DNA of 64,000 bases, from contig CM021317.1 of NCBI GenBank assembly GCA_010645155.1, positions 797,330 through 861,329 of the forward strand, given 5' to 3'. Below the pieces are notes generated by a model. It worked only from the letters and a program-made list of their open reading frames with translations, was not told the origin of the DNA and did not search any database. Source of the DNA: Tigriopus japonicus (taxonomy: Eukaryota; Arthropoda; Copepoda; Harpacticoida; Harpacticidae). A program made the translations under genes and the position numbers. Positions 1-14,095 of the stretch are shown in pieces (positions within the stretch are counted from its first letter, which is position 1; the number at the start of each line of letters is the position of its first letter).

Positions 1-3000
1 TGGAATGTGCTGATCTAGCATATGAATCCGATCGGTGATATTCATATGTGCAAGTGAACGAAATTCTTCCTCTCTTCACGTCTGAGCGAATTATGGCAAT
101 CCATAAAAGGCATCAATTTCATCGAGATTAAAAGGCTGAAACCCGGAAATCACCTTCCACGGTCAATTGAATATGGTTTTGGATTAATAATTGGTCGAGT
201 ATTCCGGTCCATGGGGTTTAGACGTCCCTGTGGTCGGACATTTATTTAGAGTGGTCGTTGGGGACGAAAACGAAAACCGTCTGGTTGGCCAAACAACAAG
301 CAAGAAGGCAGGTGGGGTTTTAAATCGAGCCGTTTTGACGGACAAGTTCAATGAAGATGATATCTTCATGCCATGCATGAAACAAGCGCATTAAAATTCG
401 AGCCAAAATTGAAACAACACCTTGTAGACAGCAAAAAACACATTCCAAAAGATCGGGAATCCCTGCATAAATAACTAGAGAAATAAGCGGGTACCCGTCT
501 GCCAAGAAACAATCGGAAAGTGACACTAAGTTTGCCAATCATTGGCAGTTTGTGACACGTTATTTTTTTTTTCTTGATGGAGATTATTGCACTTGTCAAT
601 CAAAGTTGAAAGATTTCAACACCGAAATGACAATGGATGCAAAGGGTATCCATCTTCCAACATCTGGGCCCGAGAAATCGAGTCAGTCCGGTCCATTTCG
701 CCCATCTCTACATTACATGGGCCAATGTTTGTCGAGAAGAAATGCGATCCTTTGCCAGACGTGGTATTAATTCCACTTTTTTGCGAGGTAATTGTAAACC
801 CGAGTCTAAACAATGTTTTGCCATTTTGCCAACTGCCGCTGATGACTCATTCGCACACAGTTCACAAGCGATTCGCAACAAGCTTGCCTTGCTAGATCTT
901 TGGGAATCGATCAACATTGGCGAAGGTGCCAACAAAACATCTCGACAACATCAACCCTCAGTGCTCACTAACCATCTTCCAATCAAGGAGGTGATGTAGC
1001 AAAAAATCCGTATGCAAATCCAGGTTTCAAGTGCTCCTCAAGCCTTGGAAAACATTTCGTTCAAGACCGAGAAAGATTGACAAATTGGACGGAGAAAAAG
1101 CGAACTAATGGCTCGAATTATGAACGATCTCGCGGATCCGTTCGAAAGTGAACTAAGCGATGATATGATATTCTGCATGTGGTGCCAAAACGCATTTGCG
1201 AACGCTTCGACACCAAAAACGAGCCCCCAATCTTGGAACACGTTCTGTCACCATATCCAATCGATGATATTTAGTTAAAGTCATCCAGGTTTCAGTTCGT
1301 TCCCCTTTCCAATCCAAAACCGTTGACATTCTCGATCCAACGGCTACCGGAAATTCCCAAGACATGCCTAGCATTCCAGCTTCATCATCGATTTCAACCA
1401 TTGAACAAAAGATATATGCCTGATATTCTCCGAGTTTTCAGTTTCAGCGGAGAACTTAATTGTCCATTTCTTTGAGATTCCGTCTCTTGTTTTAGAGACG
1501 CCTGAGGTTGCGAAACTGAAACCCAAAAGGACTCTGGTTTCTTTGTCAAGCATTGGCCAGACACTCATTAGGTTTTATTTCAAGCCCTCCTTTCAACTGA
1601 AATGAGCCATGCAAATGGTGATGATTTCTCTTCACACAATGCCCTCAAGGTGTCGTTTTTGCCCATCCGATTTTCAGGGATGTTCATAAACATTTTTCCC
1701 CAACGTCCCTCCCTCCCCTTCACATTAGGCGTAATCTATAAAAATACGAGGGGATTATTAGCCCTCCCAATGTACGTATAGTGCTGTAGTACTGTAGGTA
1801 TAATATACGCAATTGTGTTCGTACGCATTCACACACATGAACACGATCCAGGTCACGGAGGGGATACTTCCAGAGATCAGATTTGAATGAGCATTGGCTG
1901 TGGAAGGGAAAATCCGGGCTCTTTTAAATTCCTCTCATTGGGACGGGGCACAAAAAGTAATTGCAAATAACCCCTACGTCGCCAGCGATTCCATTTGTAA
2001 GACGAAGGAGAAGGAGGAGCTGGTGGTGGTGGTCATCAACAACAACGACGACGACTACGATATCCATGAAGAGTAATACCTTCACAGTTTGGGGAAGCTT
2101 GCTTGGACAAGAGCTCTTCAGCATCATGTGCGGAGAAAATTAAACCAACCCCCATCCAAAGAATTGCCTTTTGCTGATCACTCTTTGTGAGCTACGTGAA
2201 ATAACAGGGTGTGTGATGGAGGGAAAGAGAGATACAAGAAGTATGTATGACCAACAGGGTGAAAGTAAAATGACAATCCATTTTGTCTTTGAATCCTCAT
2301 ATCAAAGTTGATTTTTATGGGGTTCAATAAAAAAAACAATGAGCTAAGCTGTTGCTGTAACCTACTGAAATTGATGGTCAAGGAAAGATGGTGAAAAAAT
2401 GTTGTTTCACCCTGTGTCCAGAATATCATGGTACGATGAGTTATTTACTAAGGGGGTAGTAGCTCAGTTGGAACATACTAAATGAGTTTGGCGCTCATTT
2501 TGCATTTTTGCTCCTGAATTCATTATTTTTTTACCAGCCTCCAGTTTGCACCCAGGGTGTCTGAAATGAACTAAGATGAGAACGGCGTGAGCAACGAGAA
2601 AGAGACCTTATTGATGAGATTTCCAGTCAGAAATGAACTTTCTACGAACTTAATGCATTTGTCCACTATTAATCAGGGTCCATTCAGGAGTGATCCGACA
2701 AGGCACTCGATGTCAGCTTAAATCCATACATGCAGTCGTAAAATGAGCTTCCCTCAATAGTGAGCGCGGGACCCGTTTACTCAAGAAATGCACTTGACAG
2801 AAGAAGGATCATGGGGCTGACAACTAACAAGCTCGAGAAATCCTTTCTTTGTCAGGAAGAAATTGCGTAACCCGGTTTTTAAGTCCAGTGCCTTGTCAAG
2901 TATACGGACTGCCACTCACTCCATTCTGTAGAGAATGGGCCATAAAAATAGTCTTTGAAGTGGTTAAAAAAAGTCCAGTACAATCATCCACTGGAGCCTG

Positions 3001-6000
3001 ACATTTTTGATTGAGGTCACGGCAGAGGCGAGGCGAATACGTCGTTTTGCAAGCCTTGTCAGATTAATTACAGGTCAAGATTGCCCAAGGTGGTGCCAAG
3101 ATATTGACCCGTGGAATCGGAACTACTGGCTCAACTAGATGGCAAGCAAGGGTGGTCGTTTAAGATTAACTACACACCCTGTCGCATCTTTCAGAACATT
3201 AACCTCAATAGTTTCGGTCACCCTCAAAAAACTCGGTCAGTGTCGCCGGACGGCGAAATCGTTTTAACGCACACAAATTGCAAACAACGAACTGACCTGG
3301 ATTTTGATGACCATTACAATCATGATTGCCCATTGATTTATTATATGTGGCTCAGAGGCCGACAAACAACCATCTTGACCCCGGTCCCTATCAACCTACA
3401 ACTAACTCTACCATCGCCAACAGCAATTTCAGATTTCGTTTTATCATGACTCATGATTGCACGACGATCGAGCAAGACCCGTGAAAGAAAGAAAACGGGT
3501 TGAATCGCTAACCATAAAACCCCTGAATGATAAAGGAACGCAGCGTTTCGTTTCAGGCTTTGGTATCCATCGGATGGCAAGGATGATTTAGATCCGAGAA
3601 TAGAACACATCTCGGGTTTCATCTTGGAGAGAGTGGCCGTGCTTGATTTGCAGATGAGCATGCCACCCTCTGGCTGTGAAGTCTGCCATGAGTACACTCT
3701 CATAAAGGGATCGCCTGTCTTTGAGAGAAGTCAAAAGTCACACAAGAGCCTTTCCTTCAATAGTTCCACTACCCATTTATTACCGAGCAGCCAGTCCTAT
3801 TCTGGGTCTGGGTCTACGGTAAAGGTATGAAGGGTTGAATTCCTAAGGGTCGTCGGGGTTGATTATGGCATCACTGGCGCAGTTTAGTTTCGCGACCTAC
3901 AACACCACCCCCTTTAGAAATGGTTTGGAGCTACGATAAATAAGACCTTTGGAGACCCCCTATCTTGAAAGAATGGTTTCCCCGGGAGGATGGTTGGGCG
4001 AATGTGCCGAAACGTTCAGGACAAGACGGCCAAAAAAAGATGGGTGAAAATTAAGCACAACAATTTTGAGGGAGAGTTGAAAAATGCGATGTGTCGCCAC
4101 CTTTGGAGTGAGATCGCTTCATCTCCGCCTACATTTACACGCGTCTTGATTGGCTAACATGAGATCTAGCCTTAATTAGCGATGTTTTTGAATTTGCCGC
4201 CAATTAGGTAAACCCACAACACAACATCAAAGAGAATCCGGGAAAACCCTTGATTTTCGAGATTGATCCATATTACCTCAGAACTTGCGTCATTTGCAAT
4301 GGCCGTGGTAAATGAGATCTTTTATGATGTTATCCACGTGGATCAAGGTTACAACAACCTGAGGATTGATTTCGCGTGAGCAACCCAAGCATAACATTGT
4401 CAAGGTAGAAACAACGATGGTAATAGAGGTTGGAGACACGTTTTCATTCGGATAAAACAACAATGAATGCTGGCAAAACTTTTTCTTCTCTGACGCGAGT
4501 CGGAGGATGTTTCATAAACGACGTACTTGAACAATCCCGAGATTGGATGGAGCTCCAGGAATACGATTATTTATCATTCTTTTGGGTCGCTTTCTATTAG
4601 AACAAGTGAGCAACAAGCCATTAAATGAATTCAGACAGGCCAACGAATGAGGGCAAAAAATCTCCATAGTCAAGAGCCAAGCGACTATTCTATCCAGCAT
4701 CCAATCGAGGGGGGTGAACAGTTCTTTTTTTGCCTCGAGAACTTCAAAGGGGTCCTTTTTTCCTCCTCTTGAAAACACACGCTTTAGTACAGAGTAGACT
4801 GAAATAGTCAACGTGCATGGCGAATTTATCATTCGTCCCAGAAATTGCTATTATTCGAACTGAGACTTCAATCCAAACATTATTTAGAATAACATACCAT
4901 CTCATTTTTCTCCTAAGCCCAGTTTGCCTAGCTTCAGGAAATAATATTCCCATACTACTGCAATATTTCGAACAATCCATAAACAAAAGTAACGTAAGGA
5001 TTGTGGTGTTGGCTCGAATATTTTTAATAGTATTTTGCCAACCTTTCCATCAAGAGTCTAGGGTATTCAAATTTTCTTTGAAGTGACTGCCAGGGACCTG
5101 TGGATAGGGCAAATCCCGAGCAAGACGTTGCCTCAGGGCTCAAAATTCTCTTCATCATGTTGGCTGAGATGGCATACGTATTAGTTCTGCTGATTATAGC
5201 ATCAAGAGATACTTAGTACCCCTCGTTCCCTCTGAAAATAACAATAATGCTTCCAAACACACCATTGAACGAAAATTGAATTCATCGCCGAAAAAGTGAC
5301 GAACAAGTGTATTTTGAAGCCGAACAAGCGATCCGACCGACTTCCCTTCGATCATCGATTCAGTGAAAAATGATGCCATTTTCGGCTAATTACAAATCTA
5401 ATGAGCATCATCCCAGTTTCCCATCGACAAATGAATACCCCAGAGGGCGATTACACACGTCTTTGAAGCTATCAACTCCTCCTTCTGCTCCTCCATCCTG
5501 GTCTGTTTCGAATCGTTTCATTCCTACAAAGATCATCTCATGACTGAAAAGACCTAGAAATGAAGCCCATGATTACCAACACAAGAGAGAGACTGGCCAA
5601 GAACCCATTGACAAGTCCTTGGCTTCCGTGCAATCCAAGTCCTGGTTGGAGTGAACCCAAAGGCGACGTTTTACATAGACACCAATCTGACCGGACATAA
5701 TCAACTAATCGTCGCTGACAAGCGTGAAGAATGCGTGTGCATCAGAACATGAGGAAAAATATGAAAGACTCGTTTTTTTCATATCCAAAATTGAAATGGA
5801 CTCCTCCTGTCAGGCGAAGAAACTGCTTTTTTTTAAAAGGCGAATTTCGGTTGCGAGCATTGGCGTTTGTTTGTTGCTCAGCGTAAACTCCCGGAGAGTT
5901 GATTGGGTAGTTTGAAAAGTGGGGCTTTGACACGAAGTCTTGGCGGATGTTCCAGTTTTCTTGAAGTCATCAATCTCGGCTTGGCAAGAGCGACATCCAC

Positions 6001-8775
6001 ACTGAAAACGATGGCGACGCGTAATCAGCTAAATTGGCTTCAATGAGCTTCAATTTGAGATTCCTCGCACCAAAAACCGCAAACCAGAGCGACCAAGAGA
6101 GAGAGACCAACCACTTTCCAACCAACCCTGTATATAGGCCCTAATGTAATGAATGCAATGAGTGTGGCCATCCATGTAAGGAAAGGTAGGCGAGCAAAGA
6201 GAGGTTGTCAGGTGTACGTACATTGGGATACAACATAGCGATTGAATTGGCACCAGCCTGGTGGTAAATGAGGGTAGGATCACCATTACTTTTGTTATAC
6301 GCCATTTGGAAGGGTGTCAGGTTTCACTTTGGACAATCCTCTCTCATTTGGTTACTGATACATATCTCATTCCTAATTTCGAAGAAGAAGAAGAATGACT
6401 TTCACTCCTCATTCTGAGCCAATTGATATCAACATTCAATCCCACCTGATTGGTAGATTTTTTTGTATCTTTGAACTTCTCATCATTAAGTTATGTTTGA
6501 GGGAGTCTTATCATTTTGAATTTCACCATCTCCTAACAAACCATATTTGACAGACATGTAGCCATTTGTGGAAAAACTTATAATTTTTGGAATAGTTTCC
6601 CTGGACATTTATGCAACGTAAACAAACTTGACTTTATTCATCAATTGTGTTTGGCAGGCTTTCAAAAAGGATTTGCAATAGCAATAACCAGGACCAACCT
6701 ACAAATTTGCGTAAAATAACCTAATGTAAAGCCTCGCCCTTCTTTGATTACGAGTGAGTTTTTCAAGCTAAGAGGGAAAAATAGCCTGCAAATGGTGCCG
6801 AAACAGGGTTCAGTTCTTTGATAGCTCACGTACCTGAAACAACTCTGGCAGCTGTGCCTCTGAAACTCGACTCGCTCATATGCGTCCATCATAACAATTC
6901 TGTCGTGACTTTCTAAGCAAATGTTTGCCAACCCCCTCAGAGGATGGCATAAAAAACCCTTTTCAGCCACAGCACCAAGCACAATATGAATCATCCCCCA
7001 TTGAAAACAAAGACCGACCGGTGTGAATGGCATCATCGTGATATTCCAAACAGAAATCCTTTCTGGCTAGTCACACTCTGGCCTCAAAATGAAATGTACC
7101 ACCGTGCTATACCCTTGCCAGAACTATCTATAAATACACATGGATTTAAAACGTCATGTGAATTAATCATTTTGCAATTTTCTTTGGTTTTCAAACCTCC
7201 TTTCTCTCCACATCCACCCCCATCCATTCTGGGATTCTCTGGACTGAAGAACCAACCCCACTTTCACATTATGGTGCCGATTTGTTAGTCAGGGTGAGTT
7301 GAAACTTTTCTCTCCCTCCCTCTCTTTCTTTCTCTCTCTTTATCCAAAAGGTAAACCATGTGAAAAGCTTGGGCAACGAATGAACAGGAGCCGACTATTG
7401 ACGGTAAATATTGGTTTGAGTCAATGATCGTCTTGGACCCAAAACATTAACGATCTTAGGCATTGACACGAATGCGCCGAGAATGTGAAACTCCCTCCCG
7501 TAGTTAAGGGCGAATTTGCAAGCGAGCAACCTCTCCATGAGGTTAAGGAGTCCCAATCTTGTCGTCAATTTGCTCGGGGAATAATTAAGAGATGGATGAT
7601 GATGATGCGATGTGGTGGGTCCGCTCAAAGATTGTTTTCTCAAGCCAATCATCGTGTAGGGAGGGTTGAAAATAAGATTTTCGCTGACAAATAATAAAAA
7701 CAGTTTTTTCCCCTTTCTCTCGTTAACGTAATGGCTCTGACCTCTTTGAGGGGGCTAAAACGAAAAATCGTGCGGATTTAAATCCACTTAGTTCGCAGTG
7801 GCGTCAAGAAACAATGGCCGGAGAGCTCAGTCAAAATGTGAAAATTGCCATTTGCAAAAATGACCCCGTTCTTTTAATCCCATTTCAAGCTCCCAAAAAC
7901 GAAATCCCGGATTGTTATCACGGCTCCGAAATGGAATCCTGGCTTCACTGAGATGTGTCATGACCTGACAATCCTCATTATTTTAAAGAGAGCTCACTCG
8001 TCTGGCTTAGGACCCTAAAAAAAGAACCGTTCGTTCGCTTTGAAGCGAAACAGTCGCCATTTCCAGGGAGGTGAAAATTTCTTAGGAGCTCAGCAGACAT
8101 GAATGGGCGAGAAACACTCTCGCTGTTGACCTTCACATGACCCCAAAGATTGAAAGCGCCCAACATTGTATCTCAATGGTTTAGGAGGGATGTTTTTGAA
8201 TTCCGATGTTCAAAAGTGGCTTTGGAAGATGTCTCTCTTATTCAGAGTGCGTGAGAGTTCAGGGTATCATTAAAAAGCCATTTAATGCGTAATCATCCCC
8301 CCAACACCTCTTAAAATGATCAGTGCTGACCCCTCACTAAAAATATGATGCCTTTCGCCCAGAGGATATTGGTTCTTGCCAAATTGTCATTAATTCAAAA
8401 TACCGGATCATTTTTTCCAATAACGGGGACGGAAACATGAATTGTAGCAAATGCAACCACATCCAGAACCTCTAATCGAACATCCTTGGAACTTTTACTG
8501 TAACCTTGGACCAGTTTTTAAAAGATTCTTATTGGAGGCAATATAAATTAGGCAGGCAAGACAAACCTGGAAACCATGGGCATAAATTGCGAGAAAATCC
8601 TCCAACTAAACAGAAGAGGTGTAATTGGCGATTCCATTTTCATTTTAAAAGGCCTCAAGTGTCGTAAGTTATGGAAGTTTAATGAGATTTGAGAGGCTGA
8701 AGGTCGGATTCATTGGAGGGTAATGGGAAATGATTTTCTCGTCATTCGGCAAGCAACGACGAAAGGGCTGATCAA
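1..8775. other. No supported gene; intergenic or intronic DNA
   Basis: I see no conserved protein family in this stretch. Open frames here are short, overlap on both strands and lack paired splice signals. Minor contents are a low-complexity patch encoding Val and Asp runs at 2020-2070, two copies of the word ACAGGGTG facing CACCCTG between 2200 and 2420, a tRNA A-box-like stretch near 2460 without a B box, and a pyrimidine-rich tract near 7300-7345. It may contain introns of genes that begin or end elsewhere. Confidence 0.5.
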
Positions 8776-9072
8776 ATGAGACATGAATGTTCCCAGAGTG
8801 TTGGGTATTTCTTTGATTGGCTATTCATAACAAAAAACATCGTGACGAGACGAGCTTCAATGGAGGAGGCATTCAACGCTCTCTCGTTCGATTTCAAGGC
8901 CCCTTCCGTGAAAATAGGCACAACTACATGCTTCAACAATGCCCATGTCTGCAGTTTTAGCGATCTCATCAATGAAGGAACGGGTTTACGGAAGACAGGA
9001 AAACAATTCGAAGCTCATCAAGGGTTTGCAAAACGAGAAATGAGATTTTGGGTGGCAGAGGAACGCTACTAA
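8776..9072 (+). CDS. Possible small ORF of unknown function
   Basis: This is an ATG-initiated frame of 98 codons ending at TAA. Its codon use looks balanced and its composition is that of a soluble protein. I recognise no domain, signal peptide or membrane segment. No flanking splice signal supports an exon, and a 66-codon antisense frame overlaps it, so chance is quite possible. Confidence 0.2.
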   Translation: MRHECSQSVGYFFDWLFITKNIVTRRASMEEAFNALSFDFKAPSVKIGTTTCFNNAHVCSFSDLINEGTGLRKTGKQFEAHQGFAKREMRFWVAEERY

Positions 9073-12000
9073 GTGAATTTCTACTACCACTACTAATACC
9101 ACTCCTTTGACCGTGATTTTGATTCATTTTTTCTACACTTTCTCCACGTGTTCTTCTTATGCGAGTGCTAAATTGATTAAAAGTCGCCAAACTCATTTTT
9201 GTTTAAAAGATCCAATAACTTTTATATTAAAAATTATAAAAAAAATATTATAAGAAAGAACCAATAACAAGTAACAAAAACTTTCCTGTCCTTTTTTAGT
9301 ATTTGAATTATATAAGTTCAAATAAGGTTTTTCATAGCTCTTTCAATTTGCTTTTGTTAATCTGCTTTGCCTCTCCAAAACGCGACGAAAAAACGTCACG
9401 AAAAAGCTAAACTTCACTTCCCAAATCTGTCTTATTTTTTCATCACCGTTATATCCATGAAAAAAACAAAAATAATAGAAATTTGAACCAGATGGCAAGC
9501 ACGTTGTCTGTCATCATGGTAATTAGTAATTAGTGATTACGCTTGTTGTCCCGGAAATTCCAGGCGTTTTCGAATTCATTTTAAGACCAATAAATCAATC
9601 CATTAGGTGGGCTGACAGCAGCAGTCAAATAGATGATCACTCACAAGTCACTACCGTTGATAAACTTTGGCCATTCCCTATCCAAGTCATTCCAACAACG
9701 GTAAACTCATTTGAATTCGATTTTGGGCACGAGATTGTGATCGCGCTCATTGGAAGATCAAAGTTTTGGTACCTGGAAACGTCTGTTGGCAGGAAATGTC
9801 GCATTTGTCACTCATTGCAAACTTGGTTCGTTGCCCAAACAACGGAAGGGATGTGAAATTCAGTTTTTGCCCACCAACTAACGAGCAATAGTCTATTTTT
9901 GCAAGAGAGGAAACCAGTTTCGCATCCTTCTTATTCATGTGTTTTTATTAATATGTGCTCAAAGATCGCGTGTTCGTGAACAGATCAGCCAATCCGAATC
10001 TACGAAAAACAACCACAACAATAGTGATGCCAACTTCGGCGCGATCAGATCGATTCACGCGAAATGTCAGCTGACAGACAAAAAGAGTGTAGCAAATTAT
10101 GGAATGGGATCATTTTTTGCCTTTCTTATCTTGTTGGCGCCAATAACGAGGCGCCTGTCGCTTTCTGCTCTCGATTAGATTCCTCCATATCAAGCTAGAT
10201 ACCCGATGGTCATTAGCTCAATGTGAATGATTGCGAGAACACAAATGGCAACACTGACTGGGCTTTTGCCAATTGGCTTGTGAAAACTAGACGCTGGATA
10301 AAACGGGCAACAATAGGAAATCAGACCTAATAAACGTCAAAAGGGCTGGATTTATGCTTCCCAATGAGCCATAAATAGCTTGTTTCTACATTTGGTTTGG
10401 TGCCGAAAGGCTTTTCGTGTGTGTTGAATTGACGATGTGCCTCTGAAGTATTTATTTATGATGGCTTGAGCGAACCACGCTCAAATCGAAGGCTCATTCG
10501 CTCACTCACCATCAACCATCACTGGTTGGTTGACGCTAGCAAAAACTGTCCAATTACGTAAGACACCAAGGCAAAGGATAATTATTTTGAGTCCGTCCTT
10601 ACGATCGGAACCCCTTTGAACAAATAGAAGTACAAAAACAAGCCGATAAAACACGAATTGTCTTGCCTTGACAGACATGTCTACATACTTTTGAAACTAG
10701 ATCATTGGATCCGTCAAGACGCGTTTTTCTGTGGCTTCATTTCATTTTAATAAAATATAAATGCGTTGCACCAAATTTAAAAAAAAAGGTAAAATGTTTT
10801 GGCACAATTTAATAACTTTGTAATCACATTTTTAAACCTCCCACCAACACAAAGAGAAAAAAACAAGAAACATGGCGAGCTAGGTTTCTAGGTGGCGCTT
10901 TCGAACTTGAATACGAATCCCATTATTTCCAATTCATGTTATCAATCTCATCATTTTCGTCTTCGTCTTTGCAATTGCCTAAGCCACTAAGAATAGTCGC
11001 CATATCTAGTTTGAGACTTTTTTAAAGGTTAAACAATCGTTGTGGACATGAAGCAGGTCTTCACGTTTTCACTTTTCAGCAAATATAATCTCAATGATTG
11101 ACCGGGCCCACCTCTGGTTGGGATCGAATGCAAATGTGCTTCTCCCAAAAATGAGTTGGTTCTTTTGATGAAGATTTGAGCGGCTCCTTTCGAAAGAAAG
11201 ACTTGTCAGGCCAGAGAGTCCACAGATGTCGGAGCAATTAAGACTTTTTAAAATGCAAAGAAAGAAGAGAAGGGAAAAAATGATGGCAACACCCCTGCAG
11301 CTCAAAGCCAGCAACTCTATCGAGCAAAGCTGATTCGAAGAGAATGCAGATCTGGAGCAACCAAAGCCAAACGCGAATAATGCATTCAATTTAATCCGAC
11401 AATTTGGGTGGCAGCCGCGTCTCTTTTGACTCTCACCTGACAAATGAGTGTTCAACCTTCAAAGGGAATGTTGCCGATCAAGTTGAGGAGCTCACAAGTC
11501 ACATGGAACATTATTAATTATCGTATTAAGGCCAAGAAAGAGATTTTGGTAGCTTCTCTGCTCAGGTGAATCCAAGCATGAACGAGCGACAACTTCCAAA
11601 GAGCTCACTGGCTTGAAAATATAGAAGTAGTATATCTATTGTAAAGGTCCTCATCATCTCCAAATTGGCATGATTATCTCCTTCATGGACGACTCAATTA
11701 CACGGAGGAGGATCGTATCCATTATTAAGTGAGAAGTCGCCCAGATTGAGGATGATGCATTTTCTGGGGGAATTCAGGCGCATTCCTCAATAATCGGTAC
11801 TACTAACGAAGTGCCACCAAAGAGAGCTCCATCCCCAAAGTGAGACGTTCAGCATGTCAGATGCCAATTTCAACCAAAGACAGGAACAGAACGAGGCAAA
11901 TCACACAAAAGTTGGGCCCCTCAGATCTTGATTGGTTGGACCTTGAGGACCATAAAATTGTTCGCTCGACAATCAACGTCGCACCTCGAATTTAATTGGA

Positions 12001-12478
12001 GAAAACTTGGGGGATCGAGTAGCCGAGTAAGGGATTAAAAGGGTTTGTTCACAACTTTTTTTACGTTTGACAATAGCCAAGGAGCATGGAACAAGGAAAA
12101 AGTTGCTCCAATGAAAGATTAGAAAGTCCCTATTGAGACTCATCCCGCTTTTGGTAACCGCAGAGGTCCATTGAAGGTCATTCAACACCAGTCATAGTAC
12201 GTGTACTTAGAGGTCCAATAGAAATGACGCTTGAAAAATATTGTTGAATCACTTTGTGTGCATGGGAACCAAAATTGAACAGATTATGTAGTTGTGTGAT
12301 TAAAAACCGCATTTTCCAAAAGCCTAAGGAATTGGAGACAAAATTCATTTTTCGATTGCCTTACTCCAAGGAAAGCAATGTGTGTTGGATCTAGTTACCT
12401 GACACCGCAAATATGCTTCATGTTTTCAGTGCTGCCATTTTTTACTCAGAGTTTATTGAACACTCCGGTTATTCACCC
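9073..12478. other. No supported gene; AT-rich stretches
   Basis: Around 9190-9480 and 10740-10830 the sequence is strongly AT-rich with A and T runs and no coding signal. A 128-codon minus-strand frame at 11069-11455 has a hydrophobic and serine-rich composition but no recognisable family and no splice support. A motif resembling an insulator-protein (CTCF) core lies at 10888-10899. Confidence 0.5.
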
Positions 12479-12647
12479 TTATGACTAAGGCTCGGAGACA
12501 TATTCAGTTTCTTTGTGGAGCAGAAATTCCAGACGTTCCAAGGAGTAGGGTCAGCTGACGATCAGCCAACAGCAAACACTATGTTATGAAACGTCTGGGA
12601 TTCTGCTCCGCAGCAACACTGAATCTTTATCCGAGCCTTGCTTATGA
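12479..12647. repeat. Imperfect inverted repeat, about 60-bp arms
   Basis: The left arm (12479-12537) and right arm (12589-12647) are reverse complements over about 59 positions with scattered mismatches. Shared blocks include AAGGCTCGG, GGAGCAGAA and CCAGACGTT. About 50 bp separate the arms. The layout fits a small MITE remnant or a transcribed hairpin. It sits just downstream, on the minus strand, of an exon of the acidic-protein gene. Confidence 0.7.
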
Positions 12648-12803
12648 CCCAAAAACCTAGACATGAGCCAATATTGCAACACTTCGCCAAAAATCGAACT
12701 CGAAACTTGGCACCCTTGCTGAAGAAATACGCTCAAAACAGATCTGCTCTGACTTACCTGAAATGGCATTTTTACCTCTAGAACTCTATGGAGGTGTACT
12801 TAC

Positions 12804-13173
12804 GTGTCGAGCATGGCAGTTTTGTCGTCGTCGTCGTCGTGATCGAGTTCCTCCAAGGCCTCGGTTTCCTCCTCCAGGACGGCCAATTCATCCTCCTCGG
12901 TGTCCGAAAGGGACTCAAACCCGCCACGTTCCTCCTCGAAGTCCTCTTCGAGTTCCTCCTCAAGGTCTGATCCCCAAAACGAGTCCTCAGACTCGATTCC
13001 GGCCTCGGTGGTGGAGGCCAGTTTGCGGTTCACTTTGGAATTGGCACTCGATGAGGAGAGGAGGATGTGCGTGGGAAGAGAGGCTCGCCGACCATTGGTC
13101 ACCCTGTTTTGGAAGTTATTGGCGGATTTGCTATTCCGCTTAAAGTTCTTGTTGTTCAAAGGCTGACACAAAT
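12804..13173 (-). CDS. Internal exon of an acidic, low-complexity protein
   Basis: On the minus strand an acceptor (GTTCCAG) precedes 13173 and a consensus donor (GTAAGT) follows 12804. The frame between is open for about 123 codons. The first half is basic and Asn/Ser-rich and contains RRASLP, which fits a basophilic-kinase / 14-3-3-type site. The second half is very acidic, with repeated Glu-Glu pairs and a run of five Asp before the donor. A codon split with the exon at 13985-14095 joins the two in one frame (G + AT = Asp). Family not recognised; the acidity suggests a nuclear or chromatin-associated protein or an acidic linker, which is inference. The codon split at the donor shows that at least one more exon lies downstream, but I could not locate it. 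Confidence 0.6.
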
Positions 13174-13984
13174 CTGGAACAAAGAGTCAATGTTTGATAA
13201 AGGCACTAAGAAATCATCAAGTGACTCATACATATCAATCAATAATGAAAAGGCTCACTTTTGGCAAGTTTGAGTTAAAGCTCATAAAGATAAAAATCAA
13301 ATTAAAATGCTTTGCCTTGGCTTGAAAACTAAAAAAACTCTTCATATTAACTCGGCACATGCAACGAGCACGACACTTGATTCAATTCAATTTTCACCCA
13401 ATCAAATCCTTGGAGATGCTTAAGAAAATTAACCGTTGACCACATCGACTTTTCAAACAATCTCCATTCATTTAATCCACGAAACACTTTAGAACAAGAT
13501 CAACAGAAAGCTTGTTGTCTTAGTTTTGAATGCGCTATCCAAAACATAAATAAAGTGTTCATACATAATGAGCTGAGATTCAGTCACTTACAATCAATCA
13601 ACTTTTTTAATCGATACATTTAGAGGGAAATCGGAAAAAAATGATAAGCGCCGAAATTGCTACAATTTTATCAATTCTATCAAATCGAAAATTATTTTTT
13701 CAGATAACCTTTCGAACTGAGCCTTTGGAAGTATTCACATACGCCTAATTGTATTTGTTTGATTAGGCAATTGTATCCGAAAGGAAAAGAATGGACATTT
13801 CTTCTTCAAACCCAGGCAAGATACGAAGAAAAATTCAAAGGGAAAAAAGCAAAAACAAATTCTCCTTAAAAGAAGTCTCACAAATGTCGAGCTCATCCGT
13901 GGTCTAATAGTTTGTTATCAAGAAAGGTCAATCAAAAAGCAAGGAATATCTTATTGCTACCCATTTTATTTGCATTGCTCTTAC

Positions 13985-14095
13985 CTAAGGCTTCGTTGCA
14001 ATTGGTGTCAAGGTCTTCATCTTGAGCGATGGGAGCCAATCCATTGGGCGGGTTGCTGATAATGGCCGGAGCAGAATTGTCATCGGAACGTTTAT
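13985..14095 (-). CDS. Exon upstream of the acidic-protein exon
   Basis: The minus strand reads acceptor TTTTACAG, then a 111-nt open frame, then donor GTAAGA. It encodes about 37 residues rich in Asn, Pro, Asp and Ser, including NPPNGLAPIAQDEDLD. It enters in phase 1 and leaves with one base that completes an Asp codon with the next exon at 13173. The intron between them is 811 bp. The start of the gene lies further upstream (higher coordinates) and was not found. Confidence 0.55.
   Translation of the reverse strand: MNVPMTILLRPLSATRPMDWLPSLKMKTLTPIATKP

Noticed and set aside
2254..2416. Inverted ACAGGGTGAAA words as a possible MITE
   Set aside because: Only 11 bp match and no target duplication or further pairing was found; the word ACAGGGTG is also common elsewhere in the window.
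2454..2515. tRNA-like start (GTAGCTCAGTTGG)
   Set aside because: An A box is present, but no B box or pairing acceptor end follows within tRNA length.
12763..13273. Plus-strand frames rich in Arg/Pro and Ser
   Set aside because: They are antisense shadows of the acidic minus-strand exon, whose Asp/Glu codons read as Arg, Pro, Ser and Val on the other strand.
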